Notes: generated by a model not told the origin, from the letters alone. 64,000 nucleotides of DNA from Camillea tinctor (GCA_022578605.1 MU394124.1:1-64000), one strand, 5' to 3'. Shown: positions 12,577-22,568, counted from the first letter of the stretch. Made by a program: numbers and translations.

Positions 12577-13456
12577 GGCCGCATGGCGCAGTGGTTAAGC
12601 GCCTAGCAAACATTAATGTGGAATATTAATGTAATGGGTTCGAATCCCATTGTGGTTTAACTAACTATCCCTTTTTCTAAGGCACAACACTTTTTATTGG
12701 CTATTTCATAGCCAATAAAAGCACTATCAGCGAAACTTTTTGCCAAGCACCCACATCATTGCCGGCTAATTGCCGGCATACACACATACCCCGCTAACAT
12801 CCCAAAGTAGCACTGCAAATGGAGCTGCTAAGCAGCTAAAAAGCATTAGCCAAATGGCAATGTCAGCGACCGAAATATCCACTGCCGACAGCCCCACTAA
12901 CAGGGTAACTATCGCCAACAACCCCACCATCGCTAACACCCCCCTCCCCACAGGGTAGCCTCCTATAAGGTGGCTTCCTACAAGGGTAGCCTCCTATAAG
13001 GTGGCTTCCTACAGGGTGCTGTTGCCGACCCACACACCCCCCTATCGCCAACACCTCCCTATCCAATAGGGTAGCTGTCGTCGACCCACATACCCCCCAT
13101 CGCCAACACCTCCCTCCAATAGGGTAGCTGTTGCCGACCTACACACCCATCGCCAACCCCACCATCGCTGACACCCCCTACAGGGTAGCCCCCTATAGGG
13201 TGGCTTCCTACAGGGTACTGTCACCGACCAACCCACTGGCAAGGCCTTGGAGAAGGCTAGCCACGGTAAGGCGCATTAGCGCGGAGGATTTCCTATGTAA
13301 ATTTTCAACACGCTGGTACGGGGGTTTTCGAACCCTTTACTCCAGCCGTCCCATAGTCTATACAGGCTCAAGGTGTAACTAGGTACTATAGTAATTAGTT
13401 CAGCTTTAAGCTCCCGCACTGGACGTTAAATATATTATCATTATCATCATCATCAT
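12577..13456 (+). mobile_element. Intact tRNA-headed SINE-like retroelement, little or no RIP
   Basis: It is flanked by ATTAACGAAAAAA at 12564-12576 and again at 13457-13469, a perfect 13-bp target-site duplication. The head (12578-12657) has an A-box arm GGCGCAGTGGTTAAGCGCC, a palindromic insert in place of the anticodon arm, and a B box GGTTCGAATCC. The middle holds a minisatellite of GGGTAGC..CGACCCACAC units. The last 200 bases match the LINE 3' end, and a short ATC/ATT tail closes it. Base composition is near normal although both sides are RIP desert, so it probably arrived after the last RIP cycle. At 880 bp it is long for a SINE. Pol III boxes plus a LINE-derived tail are the classical SINE design. 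Confidence 0.8.
12952..13235 (+). repeat. Minisatellite inside the SINE-like element
   Basis: Imperfect units of roughly 50-65 bases repeat. Each has an ATCGCCAACACC-like start, a run of C and T, AATAGGGTAGCTG, and a GCCGACCCACACA-like end. Shorter GGGTAGCCTCCTATAAGGTGG units occur at 12952-13020. RIPed versions with different unit numbers are visible in the other copies, for example 3700-3850 and 4480-4690. Unit number therefore varies between copies. Confidence 0.7.
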
Positions 13457-13469
13457 ATTAACGAAAAAA

Positions 13470-13859
13470 AGCTTATAATTAACTTAATAGCTTTATAGCA
13501 ATTATATAAAAATTAAGAAATTAATAATATTTAATAAATTTATAAAAGCTATAACTTAATAAATATAATAATAAAAGCAGTACTTAATAAAGTAATAAAA
13601 ACGTTAATTAAAAAAAACTAAATTGTAATTAAATTAAAGAAATAAGTTAAATAAAAATAATATAGCAAGTTTGCGACTTTTTTGCAAAAAAAAATAAAGT
13701 AAGTAATAGTTACATAATAAGGACAAAAAGTAATTATATACCCTGTATATAAATAAGTTACGCTTTTTTACATAACCTTAGTTAAATAGTTCTTTCCTTA
13801 AACATAAATACACAACCGTTTTTCACACTTAATTATTGTTTTTATTTTTCTTTAATACG
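13470..13859. other. AT-rich stretch, no gene seen
   Basis: The stretch is highly AT-rich, with homopolymer A runs and no credible open frame. It lies between the SINE-like element and an inverted LINE 5' fragment. I could not match it to the other repeats by eye. Confidence 0.4.
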
Positions 13860-14487
13860 TACACCTATTAACACTTAACTTTAATATTTACCTTTATTTT
13901 TTTAACTGTTTTTAATAAAGTTAAAATAAAAACTATTAAGTTTTTTATAAATTTAAAAAAAAATAAGTTTATAGTTTTTTATTTGCGCTATTTAGCGCTT
14001 TTTAAATGTAAAAAAGTTATTTTTTATTTTAGCTTTAATTTTCGTAAAAAGCTAAAAAAAAAAATAAAGGCTATTTTTTGCTTTAAGTTTAAAAAAGTAG
14101 CTAATAAAGCAGCAAGTCGTTTTTTTAACTATTTTAAACTTAAAAAAAGAAAAGTTAAAATAAAAATAAAAAAAACTAGCGTTTTTATATTTAGTAAAAA
14201 AGTTAATGCTTTTATTTTCTTTTTAAAAAAAAAGTTGCCTAATTTAAAAGCAAAAAAAAGAAAATAAAACTCACGATAATGTAAGTTTATATAGTATAAA
14301 AGTCTTAGCAAAAGTTAAGAAAAAGTTATAAGTGGGAAAGTGGATGCTTAAAGAAAAAAAGTTGCTTAATTTAAAAGCAGGGGGAAAAAAAATTAAGCTT
14401 ACGATAATATAAGTTTATACAGTGTAAAAATCTTAATAAAGGTTAAGAAAAGGTTGTAAGTAAGAGAATGGATGAGAGTGGATGCTA
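13860..14487 (-). mobile_element. LINE 5' fragment with duplicated 5' end
   Basis: Read on the minus strand from 14487 it matches the first 600 or so bases of the LINE at 6140. The first 130 bases occur twice in tandem (about 14228-14348 and 14358-14487). Each unit has the AAGTTGC..AATTTAAAAGC and AAAGTTAAGAAAAAG segments and ends in GTGGATGC. The plus-strand lysine-rich open frame here (13983-14267) is antisense to the element and reflects base composition only. This marks the right edge of the repeat desert. Confidence 0.55.
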
Positions 14488-14650
14488 ATTAGAGCAAAGG
14501 GAACAGGTTGAAAAAAAAATTTCGTACAGGTAAGGAAGTAAACCTTTTTAACGAAAGGTATATAGAAGGGAGAGAGGATGTGGATTTCGTTTAAAGTGCT
14601 TGAAATTCATTCCTACTGAATAATCGCCTATCTAGACTCGTTGCGAGATG

Positions 14651-15211
14651 TTAACGATATTGTGCAAGCCAGCGGAACCCATCTTCAAGTCCTTGCCCCT
14701 TAGCTATAGAGCACATAAAAAGCTGTGTAGTTCGACCTATAGAACGGGTACGAGAATCGATATTAAAGTACTCACGAAGCTGTGCTTCAGAGATGGCGTC
14801 GCGGTGGTCAACCTTGTTCCCTAGGACTAGGAAGGGGGTCGTTAATAGCTTTTCCAGCGACAGAAGTACCCCTAGCTCGGTTTTAGCCTTCGCAAAACGC
14901 TCCCTATCTGTAGCGTCGATGACAAAGATGACCCCTTTTATATCTACTTCAGGTGATCCATCTTCTAGGAGACATTGAGCTTGCTGATCCCCGCCGACAT
15001 TGAAGGTTGTGTATCGTGTGCCGTTAAATATGAGCTCTTGAGAGGTTAGGTGTTGCCCAGGCTCTAAGATGCCAAGTGTACGGTCCGTCATCCAGCGCAG
15101 TAACGTGTATTTTCCAGCGTTTTCGAGACCAAGAATGAGAATTCTAGCGTTGGCATGAATGATGTCAAGAGAAATCAAGGCGTCGCGAATCCATTTAATA
15201 AACCACATCAT
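14651..15211 (-). CDS. Divergent Sar1/Arf-family small GTPase, probably degenerate
   Basis: The 186-residue single-exon product aligns along its length with Sar1, the GTPase that starts COPII coat assembly on the endoplasmic reticulum. Visible motifs are the amphipathic N-terminus, P-loop GLENAGKYTLL (residues 28-38), switch II VGGDQQA (72-78), NKVD (132-135) and the C-terminal FRWLAQYR. Two key residues differ. The P-loop threonine that binds Mg2+ is Tyr35, and the catalytic histidine of GGHQQA is Asp75. Both changes should harm GTP binding and hydrolysis. True fungal Sar1 genes carry introns and this one has none, so a retrocopy or decaying paralog is likely. It sits 160 bp from the RIP desert. 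The start is the first of two adjacent ATGs. Confidence 0.75.
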   Translation of the reverse strand: MMWFIKWIRDALISLDIIHANARILILGLENAGKYTLLRWMTDRTLGILEPGQHLTSQELIFNGTRYTTFNVGGDQQAQCLLEDGSPEVDIKGVIFVIDATDRERFAKAKTELGVLLSLEKLLTTPFLVLGNKVDHRDAISEAQLREYFNIDSRTRSIGRTTQLFMCSIAKGQGLEDGFRWLAQYR

Positions 15212-18200
15212 GTTGGCATTAATTGATAGGTATGTTTACCCAGATATGGGGAGTCTCGAGAGGCCTCTAGTAAGAAGTTGATGGGTTGGTAGACTGGTTC
15301 TGTCTCTCATGGCTCTGGCGCTGGATTAATATACCTTGGGTCTTCAAGGTTTAGTTGAGGAGTTAAAGTTAGTGGCAATGTTTTTCTCAGGAGAGTTAAG
15401 TCTGGAAATGACTGGTATTTGGAGTCGTAAGAATGATGACATTATAGCGGCCCAAAGCGAACACTGTGGCAATCTTTAAAACTTACTCCGTATATACACC
15501 ACTCAAACCAACCCCTTGATCTTTCTTTTTTTTTTTCTGGTAAAAAGGTTGGTGGGTTTAGGTAGTGTATGTAGTGAGTGAGTTTTTGAGATTGCTTCAG
15601 TGTTTGCTTTAGGCCGCCGTATGAGATTTGAATTGTAATATTCATGAGAATGAAGTACCTGAGAGATTTTCCTAGTGAGCAAATAATTTAATATTGTAAC
15701 AGAAAAATATCCTCGAAGGTAACACATTTCTTCTTAGGGTGAGATGTTTTATTTATAGCACGTAATCTAACTCACGGCAAAGGCTAATGACCAAATGTTT
15801 GTTGTATAACTAAAACTTAAAAATTTCCAAACTCTAAACCAGGCAGATCCCGTATTCTAAGCTTTCGATAACCTCATCGTCGGTTTCCACAAATCTCGCT
15901 TTTCTAAACCTACACGCATGCCCGCGTCTAAGCTTGCGGGTTGTATCGTGGGTTCAGCCCTCGGCAAACCATGAGATAAATGACAAGAGTCATGCCTTGA
16001 AGTAAAATAAGTCTGTCTCCGTTATCAAGGTAGGTGTCTTGATTTGGTGATGGCGAGGTTTTCGCCTGAAAAGAAACCGTTATACCAGGAGTGTCGTGGT
16101 GTTAGGAGTTAAGCTGCTGTAGTTGTGTAGAGTTATAGATATAGCATAATTGGGAAATAAAGACGAATTTTATATGCACAGCTACCGCTATAGGGGTATG
16201 TTAGTTACAGCTTTATATGCAGCAACCATCGGTTTAATTTACCTCCAAGGGTTTCATCATGACACACTGGCTTGCCAGGAGACCAGTGACGAGTTCTTGT
16301 TTAGAGTTGATTTTGACTTGGCTGAACGGCGATAAACCAATGTGCTAGGTTGATGTAACCCAAAAGATTGTGATAAAGTATCGTAATAAGGCATGATATG
16401 TTGTTGGGGCTAGCTCTAGATACTTCCTCGACCATTGTGGATTGCCGATCAACAGATATTTCGAGGCATTCGTGATTTCTGCGAGTCGGTGGATCGCTAA
16501 GATTGCTTGCGTGATAGCTTTAAACGCTCAGTTAAAGGTTGAGGCGTCTGAAATTGGAAGAACTTGTTCAAAAGGTGACATATGAGGCCGGTATACATTA
16601 TTCAAGGCGCCGTCTGTAGTATGATTTTGGTGCTCAACCGTGAGAGAACTTGCACGAGTGCAGTCTGAAGTCCCCTGACACCGCCAAGAAGCCCATGTCG
16701 AAACCATCGTACAATATAGACACTGTTCCAGACACTTCTCCAAACACTATTACAAACGCTATAAAAAAATACTAAAAAAAACGCTAACTGGCAAGGGGGG
16801 GGGCGGCCAACTAAGAGATAATGGAGTACAAGGCGGGCCTAGCTGTTAGGACGGCAACTGGAGGGAGATCAAAGGGGACGGGCCCGGCGTTGTTGTACGA
16901 GCTCGAGGAAGTTATCAGCCGGGTGGCGGGGGGCAGGGAGGAGAGGACGGACGAGGGGGAGGACCGCGGGGAGGATGCGGGCGACCAAGGCACAAACACC
17001 AAAAAAAACAAATTCCTAGAACATTTTTACTCTATATAAATGGTTAGTATCTCTACTGAAAGAGTATATAGTTGGCACGCAGATTCGGGTGGTGAGGAGA
17101 GTGGGCGGACTTACATTGATGTTTAGCGGGGGGGAGAAGAACGGGAAAAGGAATGAGACTCGAAGAATATTTTTATAACACACCTCGATAACCCGCTTTT
17201 CTCTGTAGCACATTCCTTACCTTTCACCTATCTTCTAGAATGAGCACTTGCTTGCTTTTATTAGTGTGGATCTCACCTACCAGGATCTGCTCACAGTAAG
17301 TAGAACACAACTGCCGAAAGGAGCCATATGAATAGTGACATCATGCGTAAGAATAGTAATACTGAATTGAAGCTTCTAGGTTCTAGGAGGACCACCTCAT
17401 GGTTTTCATTACTGGTTGTCTTACTCATAGCAAGAGGCTGGTTGGTTGATTGGTATGTTTAACATCTACCTGATCAAAGGGAATAACCTCTCTTGTAGAC
17501 CTCTCTAGAGTTTTAAACCATATGTCGCGAGGGACCAAGCAAGTGCTTATGTAATCAATACGTTGTTGTGGAGGAGCCTAGACTACAACTATGGATGCTT
17601 CTGTTACCTATATACAAGTACCTTCTCTGTTCCTTCCTAACCTCTAACAGAGAATGTCCAGATATCCAAGATGCTTATGTGGAGGATGGAACATACCCCT
17701 TGTTATATTAGTTTATAGTATTATTGCTAAAGTCATGGTTATTACTTCTACACACCCAAAGCGATATTATACCATTACTCTTCTCCCTATGCGATGACAA
17801 ATATACTATTGAAATATTATTTATAGAACGTAAGATCATCATGCTGGCATCTTTGAGAAGTGTTGGTACTGTGCCATCTAGAGCCTCTTCAGCGAGTTAC
17901 GATGATAGAGCTCTCTTTAGGCTGCTAGCAGGCTACTTATGTTCATATGGGAATATTTTTTAAAAGAAATAAATATATCCCTGCTGGTAAAACCATCAGC
18001 CTCGCAACCTATCACCATACATATACAAATATCATTACGTTAATACTCCATACCACAAGTTTTATAACGTAAGTTTAAGCGATAAGATGATCGTTATAGG
18101 AAGTCTGGGGACTATGGTTACGTGAAATGTCCTACGGTATCCGTGTTAAAGGCGACTTAATATATCTACTCATATTTAATTTTCTATGTAAGGTTACAAT

Positions 18201-18662
18201 GTAGTGATAGTTATCGGCACTCAACGTACATACAAAGATTCCTCGGTGTATGGTCAACAGGTCGAATTAAATATCATGATCAACCAACAACTTCACGGAT
18301 AAATACAACAACTGTCACATGAAAACGCTGCTGAAACCTATACTGAATGTTAGCACATCAAGCTTACCTAAGTAATCACAAAACAGCCAAACCAACCCAA
18401 CCTTGCGCCACCCCCTCTTCACAACCAACACTTCAGCTCTTAACCCTACGTTTCTCTTAAATAATGTCAGCCTACAGATATTTGGAATTGCAGGCATAAA
18501 AACCTAGAGACCAGATTCAATATTCTATGTCAGTAACAATATTGTAAAAAGAATTATAGCGTTAGAACTTAGAAAATATACTATTCGAAGTCAACGCGTG
18601 TTACTTATTGTTTAACAGCCTACAGCAGTAATGGGCAAAAACTACGAGAAGGAGACCTAATT
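15212..18662. other. Long intergenic region without a supported gene
   Basis: Only short open frames occur (for example 16150-16335 and 17724-17963), with no family resemblance or splice partners. A GC-rich patch lies at 16790-17000. One copy of a 127-bp dispersed repeat is annotated separately at 17523-17649. I see nothing else I can name. Confidence 0.5.
17523..17649 (+). repeat. Dispersed 127-bp repeat with TG...CA ends, copy 1
   Basis: This is one of four copies in the window (others at 21346-21471, 37351-37478 and 62776-62904). Shared core blocks are GAGGGACCAAGCAAGTGCTTA, AATCAATACGTTGTTGTG, GACTACAACTATGGATG and CCTTCCTAAC. The ends are TGTC...AACA here and TGTCAC...CCTGACA in other copies. 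TG..CA ends fit a small solo LTR, and the short inverted TGTCA ends would also fit a MITE. I see no target-site duplication, so the insertion is old. Confidence 0.65.
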
Positions 18663-19307
18663 ATGGCTAAACTTTCATCTAATGAATGGCTATGTTTCAC
18701 TGAGGCTGTCAATGCACGTAGCAAACATGATATCGATGATGATGAATACTATCATCATCTACTCAGACATCTGACCGGGGAGACTCACGAATACGACAGG
18801 GAATACGCTACCAAAGACAACTACAGGCTACGCAAATGGGACTCATTCGCCTACTCGATCCAGTGTCTGGCCAAGGAAATGGAATCAGTGAAGGGTAAGT
18901 AAAACCTAGGTCTCCTCTCTTAGATTAATATAGTACGATCGCACGTATTTAATTACAATTGTTGCGTAGACACGACCCCATTTGAACGTGTATTCTTAGC
19001 CTACCGCACAGGTACCCTCGAGAATATCATAAACCACCATGGAATTTCGAAGGAGAAAGATGCTAAACCTTGTCGAAGGCTCCTAGCGATGCGAGCTCTA
19101 CTAGATAAGCGGGTAGATGTATTGCAGTTCTGCCCCAGACGAGGCGGGTTTAAGAATGACGACAAGCTCGAAGAAGAAGCGTGTTCGGCGATGAGGGATG
19201 GAAACCCAGAACTCAGCGACGTACTCGGAGAGGCAGGATTCCGCAAGCTAGAAAGAGAAGAGCCTTGGGTTGCTTTTGACGTTAGCAGTTTTCATCCCGT
19301 TGACTAG
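18663..19307 (+). CDS. Uncharacterised two-exon protein, 189 aa
   Basis: Exon 1 is 18663-18894, the intron is 18895-18969 (GTAAGT..GTAG), and exon 2 is 18970-19307. Joining them keeps the frame (AAG G|AC ACG). The product is acidic and soluble, with no signal peptide or membrane segment. Residues 1-77 include a histidine/aspartate-rich stretch (DIDDDEYYHHLLRH). The C-terminal half includes ERVFLAYRTGTLENI and a charged helix. I do not recognise a family. Codon use and a consistent intron argue for a real fungal gene. No neighbour suggests a role. Confidence 0.6.
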
Positions 19308-20015
19308 TGAGCGATGAAAATTGAGGAAATAAAAAAGTTGAAATTGGAAGTGTTATGAATCCTAGGACCTCAGCTTCAATACCACAGCTATAGATTGATA
19401 CATGTTCCATAGCAATGAGTTCATTGCCTGCTTCGTTCTGTTTCTCCACATATCATACATTTTGTATTGCTGCAGAATTGGACGGACATTGATTAAACGG
19501 AGGGTGTATAGTTCTGAACGGCCTCTATGCTTCTGGATATTATACTAGGTTAGAAACTATTCTTCTTTAAGCTAGTGTGGCCACGACAGTGGTAGAGACT
19601 GAGGTCTTAACCTAAGACATGTATCAATACTTAATCATTTCATTTAAGTCATTTTAATCACTCAATATCTTATGTAATGAATATCTCTTAGCGCTAATAC
19701 TAGGTAGTGGTCATTATAATCAGTAGTGGTTATAGTTGCCAACTGAAAGAAGGTTGGGTTAGGAGTAGGGTAATATCTTTAGCCGCTAACAGCAGCTGCT
19801 TGTAGTTGGTATAGTATATAACATGATATTGCCTTTGATAAGAATGAAGAAGAAAAAATAAGAATAAAAGGTCCAGGTTACCTAATTATGGAAAAATACT
19901 TTTCCAACAATGAGCTACAGTCAGTCAACTATAGAGAAATATATCTCAATACAATAACCTTTCTATACTCGGATCTGAACACTTATTTTTAAATTCCAAC
20001 CTTTAAGATCTCCCA
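19308..20015. other. Intergenic region, no gene seen
   Basis: This is ordinary AT-leaning intergenic sequence between the 189-aa gene and the transposon at 20018. No open frame of note and no recognised repeat was found. Confidence 0.5.
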
Positions 20016-20017
20016 TA

Positions 20018-20399
20018 AGTCAAGCACACTAGTCACGAACCATCCTAGTCACGAGCCATTTTCACATATAAAATTAACCATCTTTTTTTCAACTTTTCTA
20101 TTAAGCAGTATATAGGTTTATCATTAAAATGCTATTTGCTTTATATTTTTAATTTTATTTAAGAAAGTTATTAAAAATCTTGCTACTAACAAATTTATTA
20201 ATAATTTATATAATAAAATGTTATAACATGTTTATTAATAAATAAAAAATATTAAAATTAACTTTAATTATTTTGTTATTTAGAAATACTTTTATTATAT
20301 TTATATCATTTATTTTAGCTATATAGTAGTTATTTATAAACATAGGATTTTTAACGATTTATATGGAAATTTGGTGGTTCGTGACTAGTGCGCTTGACT
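20018..20399. mobile_element. Fot1/pogo-type MITE, RIP-degraded, with TA target duplication
   Basis: Terminal inverted repeats of about 25 bases begin AGTCAAGCACACTAGTCACG on the left, and the right end matches in reverse complement (20375-20399). Each end abuts a TA dinucleotide (20016-20017 and 20400-20401). TA duplication with AGTCAAGC-type ends is the signature of Tc1/mariner-pogo elements such as Fot1. At 382 bp there is no transposase. The interior (20090-20350) is extremely AT-rich, as after RIP or derivation from a RIPed parent. The right end is 5 bp past the stop codon of the neighbouring esterase. Confidence 0.85.
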
Positions 20400-20405
20400 T
20401 ACCAT

Positions 20406-21146
20406 CTAATCAACACTTAGGTGCTTGGACAGGAACTGTACAATGTCATCAACTCCTTTAGGTTCATTAATCCAATGCCCCCCATCCTCATACTCTCGCC
20501 ATTCCACATGGAGGCCATATGACAAAATACTATCTCTCAATTCCCTGCCGTTGTTGATTGGAACAACATCATCGTCTAGTGAATGGCTGAGGAACACCGG
20601 TGTTTTATTCCCTAAGCAACTGTCGCGCATCACCCCTTGAATGTGTGTTTCAATAGGCATCCAGCTACACAGGCCGAGTAATCCTGCAAACTCTTCTCGT
20701 GTAGCAAAAAAAGTCGCAACAGCTGTTGCAAACCCCTGGCTAATTCCACAAAGAAATATTCTTTCCCGCGGCACTAAACGCTCCTCATTCTTGATAACAT
20801 CTAAAATTTGCTCGATGCTTCTTTCGAGTCCTGGCCGCTGTAGCTCTGGATGCTCTCTTGGGTTGTCCACAGACCACATATCAAACCACTGAGACATTTG
20901 GGAACCGAACCGCTCTGAATGTGAAGCGGGAGCATTAGGGAACACCCACTTGATAGATGGGAATAGATCCAGAAGTGTCCTAGGCTGGTTTTCAGGTTTG
21001 GATGCCTCGCTTTCGAAAAACTCATCGGCAAATTCTCTGGCGTTGCTGTCACGGCCATGTAAGAATATCACCGTATGCGTGTGATATTTGGGTTCTACTC
21101 GGTAGCCGGTGTCGTTGCCAGTGGCATAAGTCGTTATTCCTTCCAT
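20406..21146 (-). CDS. Carboxylesterase / acyl-protein thioesterase-like alpha/beta hydrolase
   Basis: The single-exon, 246-aa product belongs to the phospholipase/carboxylesterase (Abhydrolase_2) group. An early FLHGRDSNARE block serves as the oxyanion loop. The nucleophile Ser136 sits in GISQG, the acid is Asp192 in HSLDDDVVP, and the base is His224 in DGGHW. Length suits this family, whose members hydrolyse short acyl esters or deacylate S-acylated proteins. The divergent HGRDSN loop points to the fungal-specific branch, and the substrate is unknown. The start is the ATG at 21146 in a CACCATGG context. The frame runs upstream but without another ATG. A MITE lies immediately after the stop, so the 3' UTR must come from transposon sequence. 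Confidence 0.85.
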   Translation of the reverse strand: MEGITTYATGNDTGYRVEPKYHTHTVIFLHGRDSNAREFADEFFESEASKPENQPRTLLDLFPSIKWVFPNAPASHSERFGSQMSQWFDMWSVDNPREHPELQRPGLERSIEQILDVIKNEERLVPRERIFLCGISQGFATAVATFFATREEFAGLLGLCSWMPIETHIQGVMRDSCLGNKTPVFLSHSLDDDVVPINNGRELRDSILSYGLHVEWREYEDGGHWINEPKGVDDIVQFLSKHLSVD

Positions 21147-21167
21147 GGTGATGCAACGACAGTACAA

Positions 21168-21911
21168 CTTTCGTTTAGGACAGATAATAGCCTGAAGATT
21201 GAGTATAGAAAGACAGGATGGATGTTAAGTGGAAGTTGAGTCTATTTATATTGTACGCTCCTTTCTTTTCCGACCGCTTAAGGTTTGATTCGATAAAATT
21301 GGTGGCTGGGGCTCTCCCTAAAGCGTAGTGAATCGGATCAGGCCTTGTTAGGTATTAGGGAGGAATAGAAGGTTCTTATATATAGATAACAGAGACATCT
21401 ATAGTTGTAGTCTAGGCTCCTCGCACAAAAACGTATTGATGGTATAAGCCCTTGTTTGGTCCCTTGGGACATACTTCAACTCGCAAACTATCTCACATAT
21501 TGAGTTTTAGCCTGTAAAACTTAACAAATATGCTCACCTGTTTAGATTGTGGCAATGTTGGTACTGTATACTCTAATATTCTCGTGTAAACAAGCAACTC
21601 TGTCACGGTAGCTATCAAGGTAGTTATACGCCAGCATTACATGACCGAGATATCACGGACTATATATGAGCTAATAGCCAAAAGCTATTAGCATTTGCTT
21701 TTTAGCTTTACACAAGACCATTGTCGTCATCATTGCTTTTGGAATTTCTATAATCATAAGCATGTCATAAGCTATACGGCCTACCTAACTACTATGTATT
21801 ATGCATTATCGAAAATATAACAATCGGTCATTTCGCCGTTCTTTGTACCCAGATCGATACCGCCCGTATCGATTAGATTCTACACAACCAAGGGAATACT
21901 GACCTCACAAT
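21168..21911. other. Intergenic region with one dispersed repeat copy
   Basis: The upstream flank of the esterase gene holds copy 2 of the 127-bp dispersed repeat (21346-21471). No other gene or element is recognised. Confidence 0.5.
21346..21471 (-). repeat. Dispersed 127-bp repeat, copy 2
   Basis: This is a minus-strand copy of the repeat described at 17523. The ends read TGTT..GGGACA on the plus strand. The core ACAACTATAGATG-like and AATACGTTTTTGTG-like blocks are recognisable. It is the most diverged of the four copies. Confidence 0.55.
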
Positions 21912-22133
21912 ATGGACACCACGTTCGATGTAGCCATCTATAATCCAACTGACGAGCGTGACCCTCATCATTGGGCAATTCATATCAGATCTCCGACACG
22001 TCGCGGTTCGATTCATCAAGTTTATGATAATGTCGGCGGCCGCGGGTACTATCTTGGAGCCGTTCGCTGGGGCATCCGACCGAACTTGGCCCAGCTCTTC
22101 AACCAGGCTATATATATTGGGCGCATCCGTTAG
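21912..22133 (+). CDS. Small uncharacterised protein with HWAIHI motif, 73 aa
   Basis: The frame starts MDTTFDVAIYNPTDERDPHHWAIHI on the plus strand and ends LFNQAIYIGRIR. The beta-strand-like start, the HWAIHI block and a following HQVYDNVGGRGYY resemble small fungal cytosolic proteins of unknown function that share an HWA(I/L).. and a glycine turn. It may be only the first exon, since GTTAGT just before the stop could act as a donor, but I could not prove a second exon. No clear neighbours support a function. An antisense frame at 21873-22166 is less convincing. Confidence 0.4.
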   Translation: MDTTFDVAIYNPTDERDPHHWAIHIRSPTRRGSIHQVYDNVGGRGYYLGAVRWGIRPNLAQLFNQAIYIGRIR

Positions 22134-22568
22134 TTGTATTTGCGTAGAGTCCGGCGTCTTATACAAGCATGGGCAGTGAACAACAGGTCGAATAGTTGGA
22201 ATTGTTAGAGATGGGTTATAGAGATTATTTTCTGGCTATGGAATACAGGTATTCTTTATGTTCGGGAAAGGTCATTGCGCCACTTATTAATATTAAGGCA
22301 ACACTGGCAATAAATGCCTTGTCAGGGTTTCAATACAGGTTAATGGGCTGATTGATGTAGGACGTCTGGGTTTGTAAGAAAGCTATTCTTTATTACAGCA
22401 ATATTTTTTTAAAAGGGCAAGCAAGCATTTTAATGTAAATAGTTCACTCCGCATGCGGAATTAGCCTTTCTTGTCAACTTCTAAAACATTTACTAGGTAT
22501 TCCTGTCGGAAAAGTCTTGTGAAGAAAAGAGATAGAATATAATATGTTATAAAGGGCAACCGTGACAA
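22134..22568. other. Spacer upstream of the tRNA gene
   Basis: No gene was recognised. A short frame at about 22200-22350 could be a remnant exon of the preceding small gene, but splice signals do not settle it. Confidence 0.4.

Noticed and set aside
12578..12657. A functional tRNA gene at the head of the SINE-like element
   Set aside because: A and B boxes are good, but the anticodon arm is replaced by an ATTAAT palindrome with no proper 5-bp stem and 7-base loop. It is repeated at the heads of other SINE-like copies.
13983..14267. Lysine-rich 94-aa frame in the AT-rich region
   Set aside because: It is antisense to a LINE fragment, has an extreme AAA/TTT composition, and recurs in broken form at 2640-2880.
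15503..17213. Several 60-75-aa frames, including one in a GC-rich patch at 16811-17039
   Set aside because: No start context, splice partners or family resemblance. Overlapping frames on both strands look equally plausible.
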